Positions 18,600 through 27,122 of a stretch of DNA of 64,000 nt are shown here, in pieces. The translations under genes were made by a program, and so were the position numbers. The notes beneath the pieces were generated by a model. It was not told where the DNA came from and did not search any database. It saw only the letters and a program-made list of their open reading frames with translations. Origin of the DNA: Pseudomonas sp. TTU2014-080ASC (lineage in GTDB: Bacteria > Pseudomonadota > Gammaproteobacteria > Pseudomonadales > Pseudomonadaceae); contig NZ_LKKK01000013.1 in the NCBI RefSeq assembly GCF_001446935.1, forward strand, positions 62,001-126,000, read 5' to 3'. Within the stretch, counting starts at the first letter, position 1. Every line of letters begins with the position of its first letter.

Positions 18600-20600
18600 T
18601 CACACTTTGAATGTGGCGATCAGTTTATGCAGGTCGCGGGTCATGCCGGCCAGTTCATCGCTGATACTCACGGTGCTCTGCGCTTCCTCCGCAGTGCCTT
18701 CGCTGAGGTTTTTAATCTCCAGCGTGTTTTGTTCAACGCCCTGAACAACCGTAGCCTGCTGCTCTGCAGCGGAAGCAATCTGGATGTTGTGGTCGATGAT
18801 CTGATCCATGCTGCCGGTGATCTGCTCAAAGATGCTGGCCGTCAGATCAATCTGCTCAACGCTCTGTGCTGCACTCTGGTGGCTGCCGCGAATGGTTTTC
18901 ACCGCGTTGCTGACCTGCACGCGCAGACGGTCGATGGTCTGATCAATCTCACCGGTTAGTTGATGCGAGCGGATCGCCAGACTGCGGACTTCGTCTGCCA
19001 CAACCGCAAAGCCGCGGCCTTGCTCGCCTGCGCGTGCTGCTTCAATCGCAGCGTTGAGGGCCAGCAGATTGGTCTGCTCTGCCACGCTTTTGATCAGGTC
19101 AACGGCCTTGGCGATTTCCTGGCTTTCACGCTCAACCGAGGTAATCGCATTAATGGAATCTTCCATCTCGGTAAACAGCTTATTAATGCGGTTAACCGCA
19201 TGCTCAACCTGAGTGCGGCCTTCACGGCATTTGTCACCGGCCAGGTTGGCTTTTTCTGCTGTTACATGCGAGTTACGGCTGACTTCCTGCACGTTGCTGA
19301 CCAGCTCGCTCATGGACGTGGCAATCAGTTCCAGTTCACGGGCCTGGCGCTGAATGCTGTCCTGGCTGGCGGAAGAAATGTCGCTGACATTCTGCGCCTT
19401 GCTGCGGGTGGAGTCGGAGAAAACGGCCACTTCGCGGATCAGCTGGCTGACACGGCTTTGCATCTCGTTGAAGTCCTGGGCCAGATCACCCAGTTCGTCT
19501 CGAGCCTGAGTGTGCAGACGGTTCTGCAAATCACCTTCGGCCATGCGTCGGGTTGCTCCGGTAATGTCGCGGATTGCCTGACGCACCGACAGGTAGAAAC
19601 CGACAAACAGGTAGATCAGGAGCATCACGACCAGCCCCAGCAGTGTGGCCCACAGCGCCAGTGAGCGGACATTCTCGTCGATACGCGCCTGAAGCAGATC
19701 GGCGGTTTCGCTGAGCAGAATGTTTTTAGCCTGCTCGAGTAGCTCCACTTGCGCTAAAGCGTCGTCATAGCGGGTTTTCCAGCGGTCCTGCCATTCCAGA
19801 TCGAAGAAACCGCTTTTGGTGTACACATCAATAATGTCGCGCTTGTAGGCTTCAGCTGCTTGTTTCGCGGCTTCTGCCATCAGCGCAATGGCTTGTTCAT
19901 TGCCCTTAATACCTGACTTGTCGCTGTGCAGCTCCAACGCTGAAAGGTGGTTGACGATGGTCGGGCGTGTGGTGGATTCGAGATAACCATAAGCCGCCAG
20001 ATAACCGGAGTAGGTGCGGGTGTTGTTCATCACCTCGTACATTGGCAGCAGTTGGGTCAGCAGCAGGTTGATGTTGCGGTAGATGCGCGGGTCGCTGTCC
20101 TGACTGAGTTTGCTGGCAGAGGTGATTTCACTCAGGTTGCCTGTCAGAGCGTGCAGGTAGCGGCTATGCACGATCATCTGTGTGCTGAGGCCCTGATTGC
20201 CGAGCTTCTTCTTGTCGATGTCCTGGCCAGGGTCTGCTGTCGGGCTCAGCAGGTCTTTGAACAGTGGGTTAGTCAGCTGCGCGTTGAGCTCCTGTGCCTG
20301 GCGGGTGAAGGCTTCGCTCTGGGCCGTGAGCATGGTTTTTACGTCATCTTTGTTGCGCGCATAGCTGACTACGTGCAGGCCGCCGAGTTCAAGGGCCTGG
20401 CGGTAAACCGGCAGGTACTTCTCGATCGCTTCAAGCCCTTGCATCTCAAGACGTGACTGCTCAAGCAGCGCATTCACGTCCGCTAGTTTGCTAATGGACA
20501 AGCCGCAGTAAGGCAGCATGAAAACGGCAAAAATCAGCATGAATTTATGCGCGTAACGTGCACGGTTCATCAGTGCCAGAACCGGTGTGAAGAAGGACAT
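18600..20600 (-). CDS. Methyl-accepting chemotaxis protein
   Basis: A 666-residue chemoreceptor. It has a short cytoplasmic start, a first membrane helix (about 17-35), a long periplasmic helical sensor (about 36-315), a second helix (about 318-345), HAMP (about 346-400) and the methyl-accepting signalling domain with the hairpin tip [34 protein letters not shown] near 510-545. The periplasmic region is all-helical and its ligand is not recognisable. There is no C-terminal pentapeptide for CheR tethering. It stands alone on the minus strand between the TetR pair and bauR. Confidence 0.93.
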   Translation of the reverse strand: MSFFTPVLALMNRARYAHKFMLIFAVFMLPYCGLSISKLADVNALLEQSRLEMQGLEAIEKYLPVYRQALELGGLHVVSYARNKDDVKTMLTAQSEAFTRQAQELNAQLTNPLFKDLLSPTADPGQDIDKKKLGNQGLSTQMIVHSRYLHALTGNLSEITSASKLSQDSDPRIYRNINLLLTQLLPMYEVMNNTRTYSGYLAAYGYLESTTRPTIVNHLSALELHSDKSGIKGNEQAIALMAEAAKQAAEAYKRDIIDVYTKSGFFDLEWQDRWKTRYDDALAQVELLEQAKNILLSETADLLQARIDENVRSLALWATLLGLVVMLLIYLFVGFYLSVRQAIRDITGATRRMAEGDLQNRLHTQARDELGDLAQDFNEMQSRVSQLIREVAVFSDSTRSKAQNVSDISSASQDSIQRQARELELIATSMSELVSNVQEVSRNSHVTAEKANLAGDKCREGRTQVEHAVNRINKLFTEMEDSINAITSVERESQEIAKAVDLIKSVAEQTNLLALNAAIEAARAGEQGRGFAVVADEVRSLAIRSHQLTGEIDQTIDRLRVQVSNAVKTIRGSHQSAAQSVEQIDLTASIFEQITGSMDQIIDHNIQIASAAEQQATVVQGVEQNTLEIKNLSEGTAEEAQSTVSISDELAGMTRDLHKLIATFKV

Positions 20601-20761
20601 CGTTACTCTCTTTATTGTCTGGTTCGTTAGCGAGTTACTTTCGTAGCAAGCACCTTTGGGCCGGGCGCTCTATTTAGGGTGCCTTAGCCTATGGCGATTT
20701 GATAGCAAAATCCTTGCCGCCATTAAACTGGCGGTAAAAAAATTGACGAGGCGGGAGCGAG

Positions 20762-21682
20762 TCAGCTGCTGGCAGCCAGCTCGTTGAGGAAGCTTTCGAG
20801 AACCAGATGGGCGCGGCGACCTTTGCGCGTTACAGCGCCAAGGCTGATGTCGTAGAAGCGGGTATCGGGCTTGAGTGCGCGCAGACGGCCTTCCTGCACC
20901 CAGGCTTTGGCGTAGTGATCTGGCAAGTAGCCGATGTAACGCCCGGTTAATAGCAAAAATGCTACGCCCTCGCGGTCAGAGGCGCTCGCCGTGCAGTTGA
21001 GCATCTGGTAGTGGCTCAGTGCATCAGGCGGCAGGCGGAAGGTTGGCGCAATTGCCTCCTGCGCGTTCAGGCGCTCGTCCTCCAGCTGCTGATCATCCAC
21101 ATAGAACAGCGGATGTCCAACGGCGCAGTACAGCAACGAGCGCTCTTCATACAGGCTCTGATATTCCAGCCCGGACAGCGCGCCCACCTGCGGCACCACG
21201 CCGATATGCAGGCGACCATCGAGAATGCCCTGCTCAACTTCCGAGGGCGTAGTCATGCGGATATTGATGCGTACGTCCGGGCCGCGCTCTTTAAGACGGG
21301 AGAGGGCGTTGGTGATCAGCATGTGCGGGATGGTCACCAGGTTATCGGTCAGGCCGATATTCAGCTCGCCGCGCAAATGCTGGTGCAGGCCGTTGACCTC
21401 GGTACGGAAGCTCTCCAGCGCCGCCAGCAACTGCATGGAACTCTGATAGACCTCGCGGCCTTCTTCGGTTAGGGCGAAGCCGGCACGCCCGCGCTGACAC
21501 AGGCGCAAACCCAGTCGCTGCTCAAGATCGCTCATCTGCTGGCTGATCGCAGAGCGACCAATGCCCAGCGCGCTTTCCGCTGCAGAGAAGCCGCCGCACT
21601 CAACGACCGTGCGAAAAAGTTTGATCAGGCGAATATCAAAGTCGCTGACTTGGGCGAGAGGTTCCGGGCGGCGAATGCTCAT
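20762..21682 (-). CDS. bauR: LysR-type activator of beta-alanine utilisation BauR
   Basis: A 306-residue LysR-type regulator: an N-terminal winged helix-turn-helix (about 14-72, GGFSAAESALGIGRSAISQQMSDLEQRLG) and a C-terminal effector domain (about 95-300). It is divergent from bauA, 121 bp apart. In P. aeruginosa the equivalent gene bauR (PA0133) activates bauABCD in response to beta-alanine. A palindrome lies immediately before its start codon, which suggests autoregulation. No good ribosome site precedes the ATG at 21682, so translation may be weak or the start misjudged. Confidence 0.9.
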   Translation of the reverse strand: MSIRRPEPLAQVSDFDIRLIKLFRTVVECGGFSAAESALGIGRSAISQQMSDLEQRLGLRLCQRGRAGFALTEEGREVYQSSMQLLAALESFRTEVNGLHQHLRGELNIGLTDNLVTIPHMLITNALSRLKERGPDVRINIRMTTPSEVEQGILDGRLHIGVVPQVGALSGLEYQSLYEERSLLYCAVGHPLFYVDDQQLEDERLNAQEAIAPTFRLPPDALSHYQMLNCTASASDREGVAFLLLTGRYIGYLPDHYAKAWVQEGRLRALKPDTRFYDISLGAVTRKGRRAHLVLESFLNELAASS

Positions 21683-21684
21683 AG

Positions 21685-21705
21685 TTTAGTGAACACTTAA
21701 CTAAA
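21685..21705. promoter_or_regulatory. bauR: LysR-type operator candidate in bauR-bauA intergenic region
   Basis: TTTAGT (21685-21690) and ACTAAA (21700-21705) form an inverted repeat with the T-N11-A spacing of LysR-type boxes. It sits 3 bp upstream of the bauR start codon and about 100 bp before bauA, so it could serve BauR autorepression and activation of bauA. Confidence 0.5.
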
Positions 21706-21803
21706 GATATAAAGAGTCATGTTTTCCTGACTCTAAGCCTCTGGCACCTTTGTCTGCAACTGCTTCTCTTACAAAAACACCGTTTGTCCTTGCGAGGTCA
21801 CAC

Positions 21804-23150
21804 ATGAACATGCCGCAGACCGCTTTGCCATCCGTATCCAGCGAGTTGAACCTCGACGCCCACTGGATGCCGTTCTCCGCCAACCGCCAGTTCAAGCGTG
21901 ACCCGCGCATGATCGTAGGGGCCGATGGCAACTACTTCATTGATGACAAAGGCCGTCGCGTGTTCGACAGCCTGTCTGGCCTGTGGACCTGCGGTGCCGG
22001 TCACAACCGCACTGAAATCCAGCAAGCCGTTGCCAAGCAACTGAGCACCCTGGACTACGCACCGGGCTTCCAGTACGGCCACCCGCTGTCCTTCCAGCTG
22101 GCTGAGAAGATCGCTGAGATCATGCCTGCTGGCCTGGATCACGTGTTCTACACTGGCTCCGGTTCCGAGTGTGCTGATACTTCGGTGAAAATGGCCCGCG
22201 CTTACTGGCGTCTGAAAGGTCAGCCGAGCAAAACCAAATTTATCGGCCGTGCCCGTGGCTACCACGGCGTGAACATCGCCGGTACCAGCCTGGGCGGCAT
22301 TGGCGGCAACCGCAAAATGTTCGGCCAGATGATGGACGCTGACCACCTGCCACACACACTGCAACCGAACATGGCCTTCACCAAAGGCATGGCGGAAACC
22401 GGTGGTGTTGAGCTGGCCAACGAACTGCTGAAACTGATCGAGCTGCACGACGCTTCCAACATTGCTGCCGTCATCGTCGAGCCAATGTCCGGTTCTGCCG
22501 GTGTACTGGTTCCGCCGGTTGGCTATCTGCAGCGTCTGCGTGAAATCTGCACCCAGAACAACATCCTGCTGATCTTTGACGAAGTGATCACCGCTTACGG
22601 CCGTATGGGCAAGTGGACCGGTGCTGAATACTTCGGCGTAACCCCGGACATCATGAACACCGCCAAGCAGGTCACCAACGGTGCGATTCCGCTGGGCGCA
22701 GTGATCGCCACCAGCGAAATCTTCAACACCTTTATGAACCAGCCGACGCCGGAGCACATGGTCGAGTTTGGCCACGGCTACACCTACTCCGGTCACCCGG
22801 TTGCCATGGCTGCTGGCCTTGCCACCCTGGACCTGCTGAAGAAAGACAACCTGATCGAACAATCCGCTGCCCTGGCACCGATTTTCGAAGAGAAGCTGCA
22901 CGCCCTGAAGGGCACCAAGAACGTCGTCGACATCCGTAACTGTGGCCTGGCCGGTGCGATCCAGATTGCTGCCCGCGACGGCGACGCGGTGATCCGTCCG
23001 TTCGAGGCTGGTATCAAACTGTGGAACGCAGGCTTCTACGTGCGCTTCGGCGGCGACACCCTGCAGTTTGGCCCAACCTTCAACACCACCCCTGAGCAGT
23101 TGGACACCCTGTTCAACGCTGTAGGTGACGTGCTGTCGGTGCTCGACTAA
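21804..23150 (+). CDS. bauA: Beta-alanine:pyruvate transaminase BauA
   Basis: A 448-residue class III (omega) aminotransferase that moves the amino group of beta-alanine to pyruvate, giving malonate semialdehyde and alanine. The PLP site is clear: D259 in IFDEVIT and the Schiff-base lysine K288 in TAKQVTNGA. The sequence resembles P. aeruginosa PA0132 along its full length (for example VSSELNL-AHWMPFSANR at the start). The ATG at 21804 has GAGG upstream. First gene of bauABC; its stop codon overlaps the start of bauB (TAATG), so the two are translationally coupled. Confidence 0.96.
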   Translation: MNMPQTALPSVSSELNLDAHWMPFSANRQFKRDPRMIVGADGNYFIDDKGRRVFDSLSGLWTCGAGHNRTEIQQAVAKQLSTLDYAPGFQYGHPLSFQLAEKIAEIMPAGLDHVFYTGSGSECADTSVKMARAYWRLKGQPSKTKFIGRARGYHGVNIAGTSLGGIGGNRKMFGQMMDADHLPHTLQPNMAFTKGMAETGGVELANELLKLIELHDASNIAAVIVEPMSGSAGVLVPPVGYLQRLREICTQNNILLIFDEVITAYGRMGKWTGAEYFGVTPDIMNTAKQVTNGAIPLGAVIATSEIFNTFMNQPTPEHMVEFGHGYTYSGHPVAMAAGLATLDLLKKDNLIEQSAALAPIFEEKLHALKGTKNVVDIRNCGLAGAIQIAARDGDAVIRPFEAGIKLWNAGFYVRFGGDTLQFGPTFNTTPEQLDTLFNAVGDVLSVLD

Positions 23151-23437
23151 TGAGCCAGCGCCCACAAGCAGTACCCACCGTTCAGGTGGATAACGATGAA
23201 GTGATCGTCACCGAATGGCGCTTTGCACCGGGGGCCGAAACCGGCCACCACCGCCACGGTTATGACTATGTGGTGGTGCCGATGACCAACGGCACCCTGC
23301 TGCTGGAAACCCCGGAGGGCGACAAGCGCGCTCCGCTGGTGGCCGGCCAGGCTTACTTCCGCAAAGCCGGGGTATGCCACAACGTAATTAACGACACCGA
23401 CCATGAAGTGGTCTTTGTCGAAACCGAGATCAAGTGA
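23150..23437 (+). CDS. bauB: Cupin-domain protein BauB
   Basis: A 95-residue single-domain cupin with the metal-binding motif region ETGHHRHGYDYVVVPMTNG (about residues 25-43) and a later H in GVCHNVIN. In P. aeruginosa the bauB gene (PA0131) lies in the same place between bauA and bauC; its exact step in beta-alanine use is not established as far as I know. The start overlaps the bauA stop. The small size and position make the assignment firm even though the function is open. Confidence 0.9.
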   Translation: MSQRPQAVPTVQVDNDEVIVTEWRFAPGAETGHHRHGYDYVVVPMTNGTLLLETPEGDKRAPLVAGQAYFRKAGVCHNVINDTDHEVVFVETEIK

Positions 23438-23492
23438 TCTTCACGGGCTGCCAGTGCGCAGCCCGATTCAAGAACAAGTAAGTGAGGTTTGC

Positions 23493-24989
23493 ATGAGCAT
23501 TGTTGGCCATTTGATTAACGGCGAAGTGGTTCAGGGTACTGGCCGCAGCGTTGACGTATACAACCCATCCACCGGTGCTGTGACTAAGAAAGTCGCGCTG
23601 GCGGACCGCGCCACCATCCAGCAGGCCATCGACGTGGCCAAAGCTGCCTTCCCGGCTTGGCGTAACACGCCGCCTGCTAAGCGCGCGCAAATCATGTACC
23701 GTTTCAAGCAACTGCTTGAGCAGAACGAAGCGAAAATCTCCCAGCTGATCAGCGAAGAACACGGTAAAACTCTGGAAGATGCGGCTGGTGAACTGAAGCG
23801 CGGCATCGAGAACGTCGAGTTCGCCTGTGGCGCGCCGGAAATCCTCAAAGGCGACTACAGCCGTAACGTCGGCCCGAACATCGACGCCTGGACTGACCTG
23901 CAGCCGGTTGGCGTTGTTGCCGGTATCACCCCGTTCAACTTCCCGGCGATGGTGCCACTGTGGATGTACCCGCTGGCCATCGTTTGCGGTAACTGCTTCA
24001 TCCTCAAGCCGTCCGAGCGTGACCCAAGCTCCACCCTGTTTATCGCTCAACTGCTGCTGGAAGCCGGTCTGCCGAAGGGCGTAATGACCGTGATCAACGG
24101 CGACAAAGAAGCGGTAGACGCGCTGATCGAAGCCCCGGAAGTTAAAGCCCTGAGCTTCGTAGGTTCGACCCCGATTGCTGAATACATCTACAGCGAAGGC
24201 ACCAAGCGCGGTAAGCGCGTACAGGCTCTGGGCGGCGCGAAAAACCACGCCGTACTGATGCCGGATGCCGACCTGAACAACGCCGTCAGCGCACTGATGG
24301 GCGCAGCGTACGGTTCCTGCGGCGAGCGCTGCATGGCCATCTCCGTAGCCGTTTGCGTAGGCGATCAGATCGCTGACGCGCTGGTAGAAAAACTGGTTCC
24401 GCAGATCAAAGCCCTGAAAATCGGTGCTGGCACTTCCTGCGGTCTGGACATGGGCCCGCTGGTGACCGCTGCTGCCCGTGACAAAGTTAAAGGCTACATC
24501 GACGCTGGTGTAGAGCAGGGCGCTGAGCTGGTTGTAGACGGCCGCAGCCTGGTGGTTGAAGGTCACGAAAACGGCTTCTTCGTCGGCGGCACGCTGTTCG
24601 ACAAAGTCACCCCGGAAATGACCATCTACACCGATGAAATCTTCGGCCCGGTACTGTGCATCGTGCGCGTCGGCAGCCTGGAAGAGGCGATGAAGCTGAT
24701 CAACGATCACGAATACGGCAACGGCACCTGCATCTTCACCCGCGACGGTGAAGCGGCTCGCCTCTTCGTAGACGAAATCGAAGTGGGCATGGTCGGCGTT
24801 AACGTACCGCTGCCTGTACCGGTCAGCTACCACAGCTTCGGCGGCTGGAAGCGCTCTCTGTTCGGCGACCTGCACGCATACGGCCCGGACGGCGTACGCT
24901 TCTACACCAAGAAGAAAGCTGTCACTCAGCGTTGGCCGCAGCGCGCCAGCCACGAGGCTGCGCAGTTCGCCTTCCCGAGCAACGGTTAA
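23493..24989 (+). CDS. bauC: CoA-acylating (methyl)malonate-semialdehyde dehydrogenase BauC
   Basis: A 498-residue aldehyde dehydrogenase of the MmsA group. It converts malonate semialdehyde with CoA and NAD to acetyl-CoA and CO2, completing beta-alanine breakdown. The catalytic cysteine C280 is in GSCGERCMA, and PFNFPAMVPLWM near residue 147 is characteristic. The start at 23493 is chosen for its GTGAGGT ribosome site and the family-typical MSIVGHLINGE. It lies 55 bp after bauB. An intrinsic terminator 140 bp downstream closes the bauABC transcript. Also annotated mmsA in some genomes. Confidence 0.94.
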   Translation: MSIVGHLINGEVVQGTGRSVDVYNPSTGAVTKKVALADRATIQQAIDVAKAAFPAWRNTPPAKRAQIMYRFKQLLEQNEAKISQLISEEHGKTLEDAAGELKRGIENVEFACGAPEILKGDYSRNVGPNIDAWTDLQPVGVVAGITPFNFPAMVPLWMYPLAIVCGNCFILKPSERDPSSTLFIAQLLLEAGLPKGVMTVINGDKEAVDALIEAPEVKALSFVGSTPIAEYIYSEGTKRGKRVQALGGAKNHAVLMPDADLNNAVSALMGAAYGSCGERCMAISVAVCVGDQIADALVEKLVPQIKALKIGAGTSCGLDMGPLVTAAARDKVKGYIDAGVEQGAELVVDGRSLVVEGHENGFFVGGTLFDKVTPEMTIYTDEIFGPVLCIVRVGSLEEAMKLINDHEYGNGTCIFTRDGEAARLFVDEIEVGMVGVNVPLPVPVSYHSFGGWKRSLFGDLHAYGPDGVRFYTKKKAVTQRWPQRASHEAAQFAFPSNG

Positions 24990-25129
24990 GGCCTATGCGT
25001 CCAATGCAGCGTCGCACTTCGGCTCAGCACTGCCATACTCAATCGGGCCACTCGGCCCGGTTGCTGGCTGCCTGCACGAGTACGAACGCGTTCGCTGCGC
25101 TGGAACGCTTTGTACGCACGATTTAATGA

Positions 25130-25160
25130 AAGGGCTGGTCGCAAGACCGGCCCTTTTTTT
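25130..25160 (+). terminator. Intrinsic terminator of bauABC
   Basis: Stem AAGGGCTGGTC / GACCGGCCCTT with a GCAA tetraloop followed by seven T. The preceding 24990-25129 stretch shows no gene or other motif. Confidence 0.93.
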
Positions 25161-25184
25161 GCAGTAGATTTTGCAACACCGATA

Positions 25185-25378
25185 ACAAAAACAGCCGCGC
25201 GGGCGCGGCGCTGGTGCAGAGGCTAAACGCCTCTGTGCCCCTTGCGGGAACGGGCTCTCAGAGTGCCCGTCACGCTGCTGAGACCGCTCCCTCAAGGGCA
25301 GCCCACTTCAATCAACAGAACCCGACTCCGGGCGGCCACCGGCCACCGCAGCGGTTCTTAGAAGAGGACACCCTTGAA
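25185..25378 (+). ncRNA. Structured 5' leader upstream of gamma-glutamyl-amide hydrolase
   Basis: Successive pairings can be drawn: GCCGCG/CGCGGC (from 25193), GCAGAGGC/GCCTCTGT (around 25215-25235), ACGGGC/GCCCGT (25250-25270), and CCCTTG/CAAGGG enclosing the latter (about 25238-25298). The density of stems in about 110 nt is unusual for a plain leader and could be a cis-acting RNA. I cannot match it to a known riboswitch class. Confidence 0.35.
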
Positions 25379-26161
25379 ATGAGTAAACCAATGATTGGCC
25401 TTCCCCTGTGTCGCTGGCAGCTGACCGACCGTGATATCGGTTGGTTTCACCTGGTTGGCGAGAAGTACATACAGGCAGTGACCGGTTATGGTGCGTTTCC
25501 CCTGATGATTCCCGCCTTTGGCGATGATCTGGACATGGAAACCGTGCTCGACAATGTTGATGGCATCATGTTCGGCGGCTCCCTGTCGAACGTGCATCCT
25601 AGCTGGTACGGCGACGACCACCCCGGCCTCGGCCTTGCCGACAAACCCCGCGACGCCACCGTGCTGCGCCTGATGCGCGCCTGCATTGACCGCGGCATTC
25701 CCTTTATCGGCATCTGCCGTGGCGTACAGGAACTCAACGTCCTGCACGGCGGCACCCTGCACCGCGAAGTCCACGAAGTCCCCGGCCGCCTCGACCACCG
25801 CGAGCGCAAAGGCGTACCGGACGACGTCGCCTACGGCCCAATGCACGACGTCACCCTGACCGAAGGCGGCGTGCTGCATAACCTGATCGGCGAACGCGTG
25901 GTTAAGGTCAACTCCCTCCACGGCCAAGGCATCGACCGCCTGGGTGAAGGCCTGCAAATCGAAGCCGTTGCTGAGGACGGCCAGATCGAAGCGGTTAGCG
26001 TAATCGGCGCGAAAAACTTCGCCGTCGGCGTGCAATGGCACCCGGAATATCGCTATTGGGATAAGAGCGACTACAACGCGCTGCTGCAGGCGTTTCATGA
26101 TGCATGCAGTGAGTATCAGGCTAAGAAGAAGCAGAAGAAGGTTGCTGCGGAAGTGGTTTGA
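25379..26161 (+). CDS. Gamma-glutamyl-GABA/gamma-glutamyl-amide hydrolase (PauD-like)
   Basis: A 260-residue class I glutamine amidotransferase-like hydrolase of the peptidase C26 group (PuuD/PauD). The nucleophile is C113 in GICRGVQELNV, and the His/Glu pair is in VGVQWHPEYRYW near residue 220. PauD enzymes remove glutamate from gamma-glutamyl-GABA in polyamine breakdown. Its place next to bauABC suggests it may act on gamma-glutamyl-beta-alanine or feed related products into that route. The ATG at 25379 has AGAGG upstream; an in-frame extension to 25214 runs through the structured leader and is unlikely. Lysine-rich C-terminal tail. Confidence 0.88.
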   Translation: MSKPMIGLPLCRWQLTDRDIGWFHLVGEKYIQAVTGYGAFPLMIPAFGDDLDMETVLDNVDGIMFGGSLSNVHPSWYGDDHPGLGLADKPRDATVLRLMRACIDRGIPFIGICRGVQELNVLHGGTLHREVHEVPGRLDHRERKGVPDDVAYGPMHDVTLTEGGVLHNLIGERVVKVNSLHGQGIDRLGEGLQIEAVAEDGQIEAVSVIGAKNFAVGVQWHPEYRYWDKSDYNALLQAFHDACSEYQAKKKQKKVAAEVV

Positions 26162-26181
26162 TCGGGTTTGATAGCTGAATG

Positions 26182-26209
26182 AAAACGCCCGCCAATTTGA
26201 CGGGCGTTT
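26182..26209. terminator. Bidirectional intrinsic terminator between pauD-like gene and ATPase/DUF4435 pair
   Basis: AACGCCCG (26184-26191) and CGGGCGTT (26201-26208) pair across a 9-nt loop, with an A-run on the left and T-rich sequence on the right. It can end the pauD-like transcript on plus and the island transcript on minus. It marks the edge of the AT-rich island. Confidence 0.85.
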
Positions 26210-26219
26210 CTATTCCTTA

Positions 26220-27122
26220 TTATAAATCGCTCCAAGTCTGATTTGCGGTTTGGAGTTTGAGGAATGTCCGTATGCTAATACTTAATTGAGTTAATGATCT
26301 GAGGTCACAGTTCTTGGCGATTCTGTAAGTGAATGAGTCAAGAGATATGGCGCCAAGTGAGTATTTAGACTTTATGTAGCTGAAAACCAATCCGAGTAAG
26401 AACTTACCACTTACCAGTTCGTGTATAGAATACTGGTCGGGCAGTTTTAGTCGAAAGTCACTCTGTATGTCTGTGAGTTTTGGGTGTCTTTTTAATTCTA
26501 GTGCTTTATTAAGTACTTCTTGTTCGTATTCATTGATCTTGCCTTTGTCCAATATCCAGCGCTTTTTGGTCTCAGTAAAGTGGTCGCACTTTTTACTGCA
26601 ATTTTTAAGGCCGAGTTCAAGCTTTTGGACGCAGTAAAATAATTTGAATAGATGTATTAGGTTGTGGTTATTGATTATTTCGTCAATGTTTATTGAGCTT
26701 TCTATGTCGTTGATTTTTGCTTTCGGGTAAGTCTCAATTATTACTTTTGCAATGGCTGGTTCGTCAATTAAATAGTTTTCAATGCAGTATCTGTCTAAGT
26801 AGAAAATATTGCTCTTTGTGTGCTTCTTGTTAAGAAGATCGTCGAAATCTTTGTCTAATACGTAAATGGATTGGGAGGATCTTTCGGAATTTTCTTCTGC
26901 GCTGGCGTGTTTTAATACAGAGGATTTTCCTTGTAAAGGGAAGACTCTTGCCATCTTAATGTCAGGAAGTATTTTTCTTATTATTTCGTCGTAAAGGTTT
27001 TCTTGGTCTTCGTCTTCGAAGTAGAAAAATACCTCGTTGAAATCAGTATAGAATATGTCTAGGGCTGCTGCGCCATCCACCCCCCTGGCGGGGATGTATT
27101 GTAAGTCAACATCAGCTTGCAT
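26220..27122 (-). CDS. DUF4435/TOPRIM-like protein, PARIS AriB-like effector
   Basis: 300 residues with the DUF4435 pattern: an acidic first motif (E36/D37/D39 in FYFEDEDQENLY), the DxD motif D90/D92 in YVLDKDFD, and YCIENYLID with E115. Together these form the TOPRIM-like acidic site. In PARIS, AriB is a DUF4435 TOPRIM nuclease that AriA holds until a phage anti-restriction protein releases it to attack host RNA and stop infection. The start overlaps the end of the upstream ATPase gene by 11 bp, so the pair is one operon. The gene is AT-rich and codes with many A/T-ending codons unlike its neighbours, a sign of transfer. Assignment to PARIS rather than another ATPase/DUF4435 system is inference. 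Confidence 0.8.
   Translation of the reverse strand: MQADVDLQYIPARGVDGAAALDIFYTDFNEVFFYFEDEDQENLYDEIIRKILPDIKMARVFPLQGKSSVLKHASAEENSERSSQSIYVLDKDFDDLLNKKHTKSNIFYLDRYCIENYLIDEPAIAKVIIETYPKAKINDIESSINIDEIINNHNLIHLFKLFYCVQKLELGLKNCSKKCDHFTETKKRWILDKGKINEYEQEVLNKALELKRHPKLTDIQSDFRLKLPDQYSIHELVSGKFLLGLVFSYIKSKYSLGAISLDSFTYRIAKNCDLRSLTQLSISIRTFLKLQTANQTWSDL

Noticed and set aside
21798..23165. 455-codon minus-strand frame opposite bauA
   Set aside because: bauA has clear family motifs and a ribosome site; the antisense frame is a by-product of GC-rich third positions.
23430..24953. 507-codon minus-strand frame opposite bauC
   Set aside because: Shadow of bauC with no ribosome site or recognisable domain.
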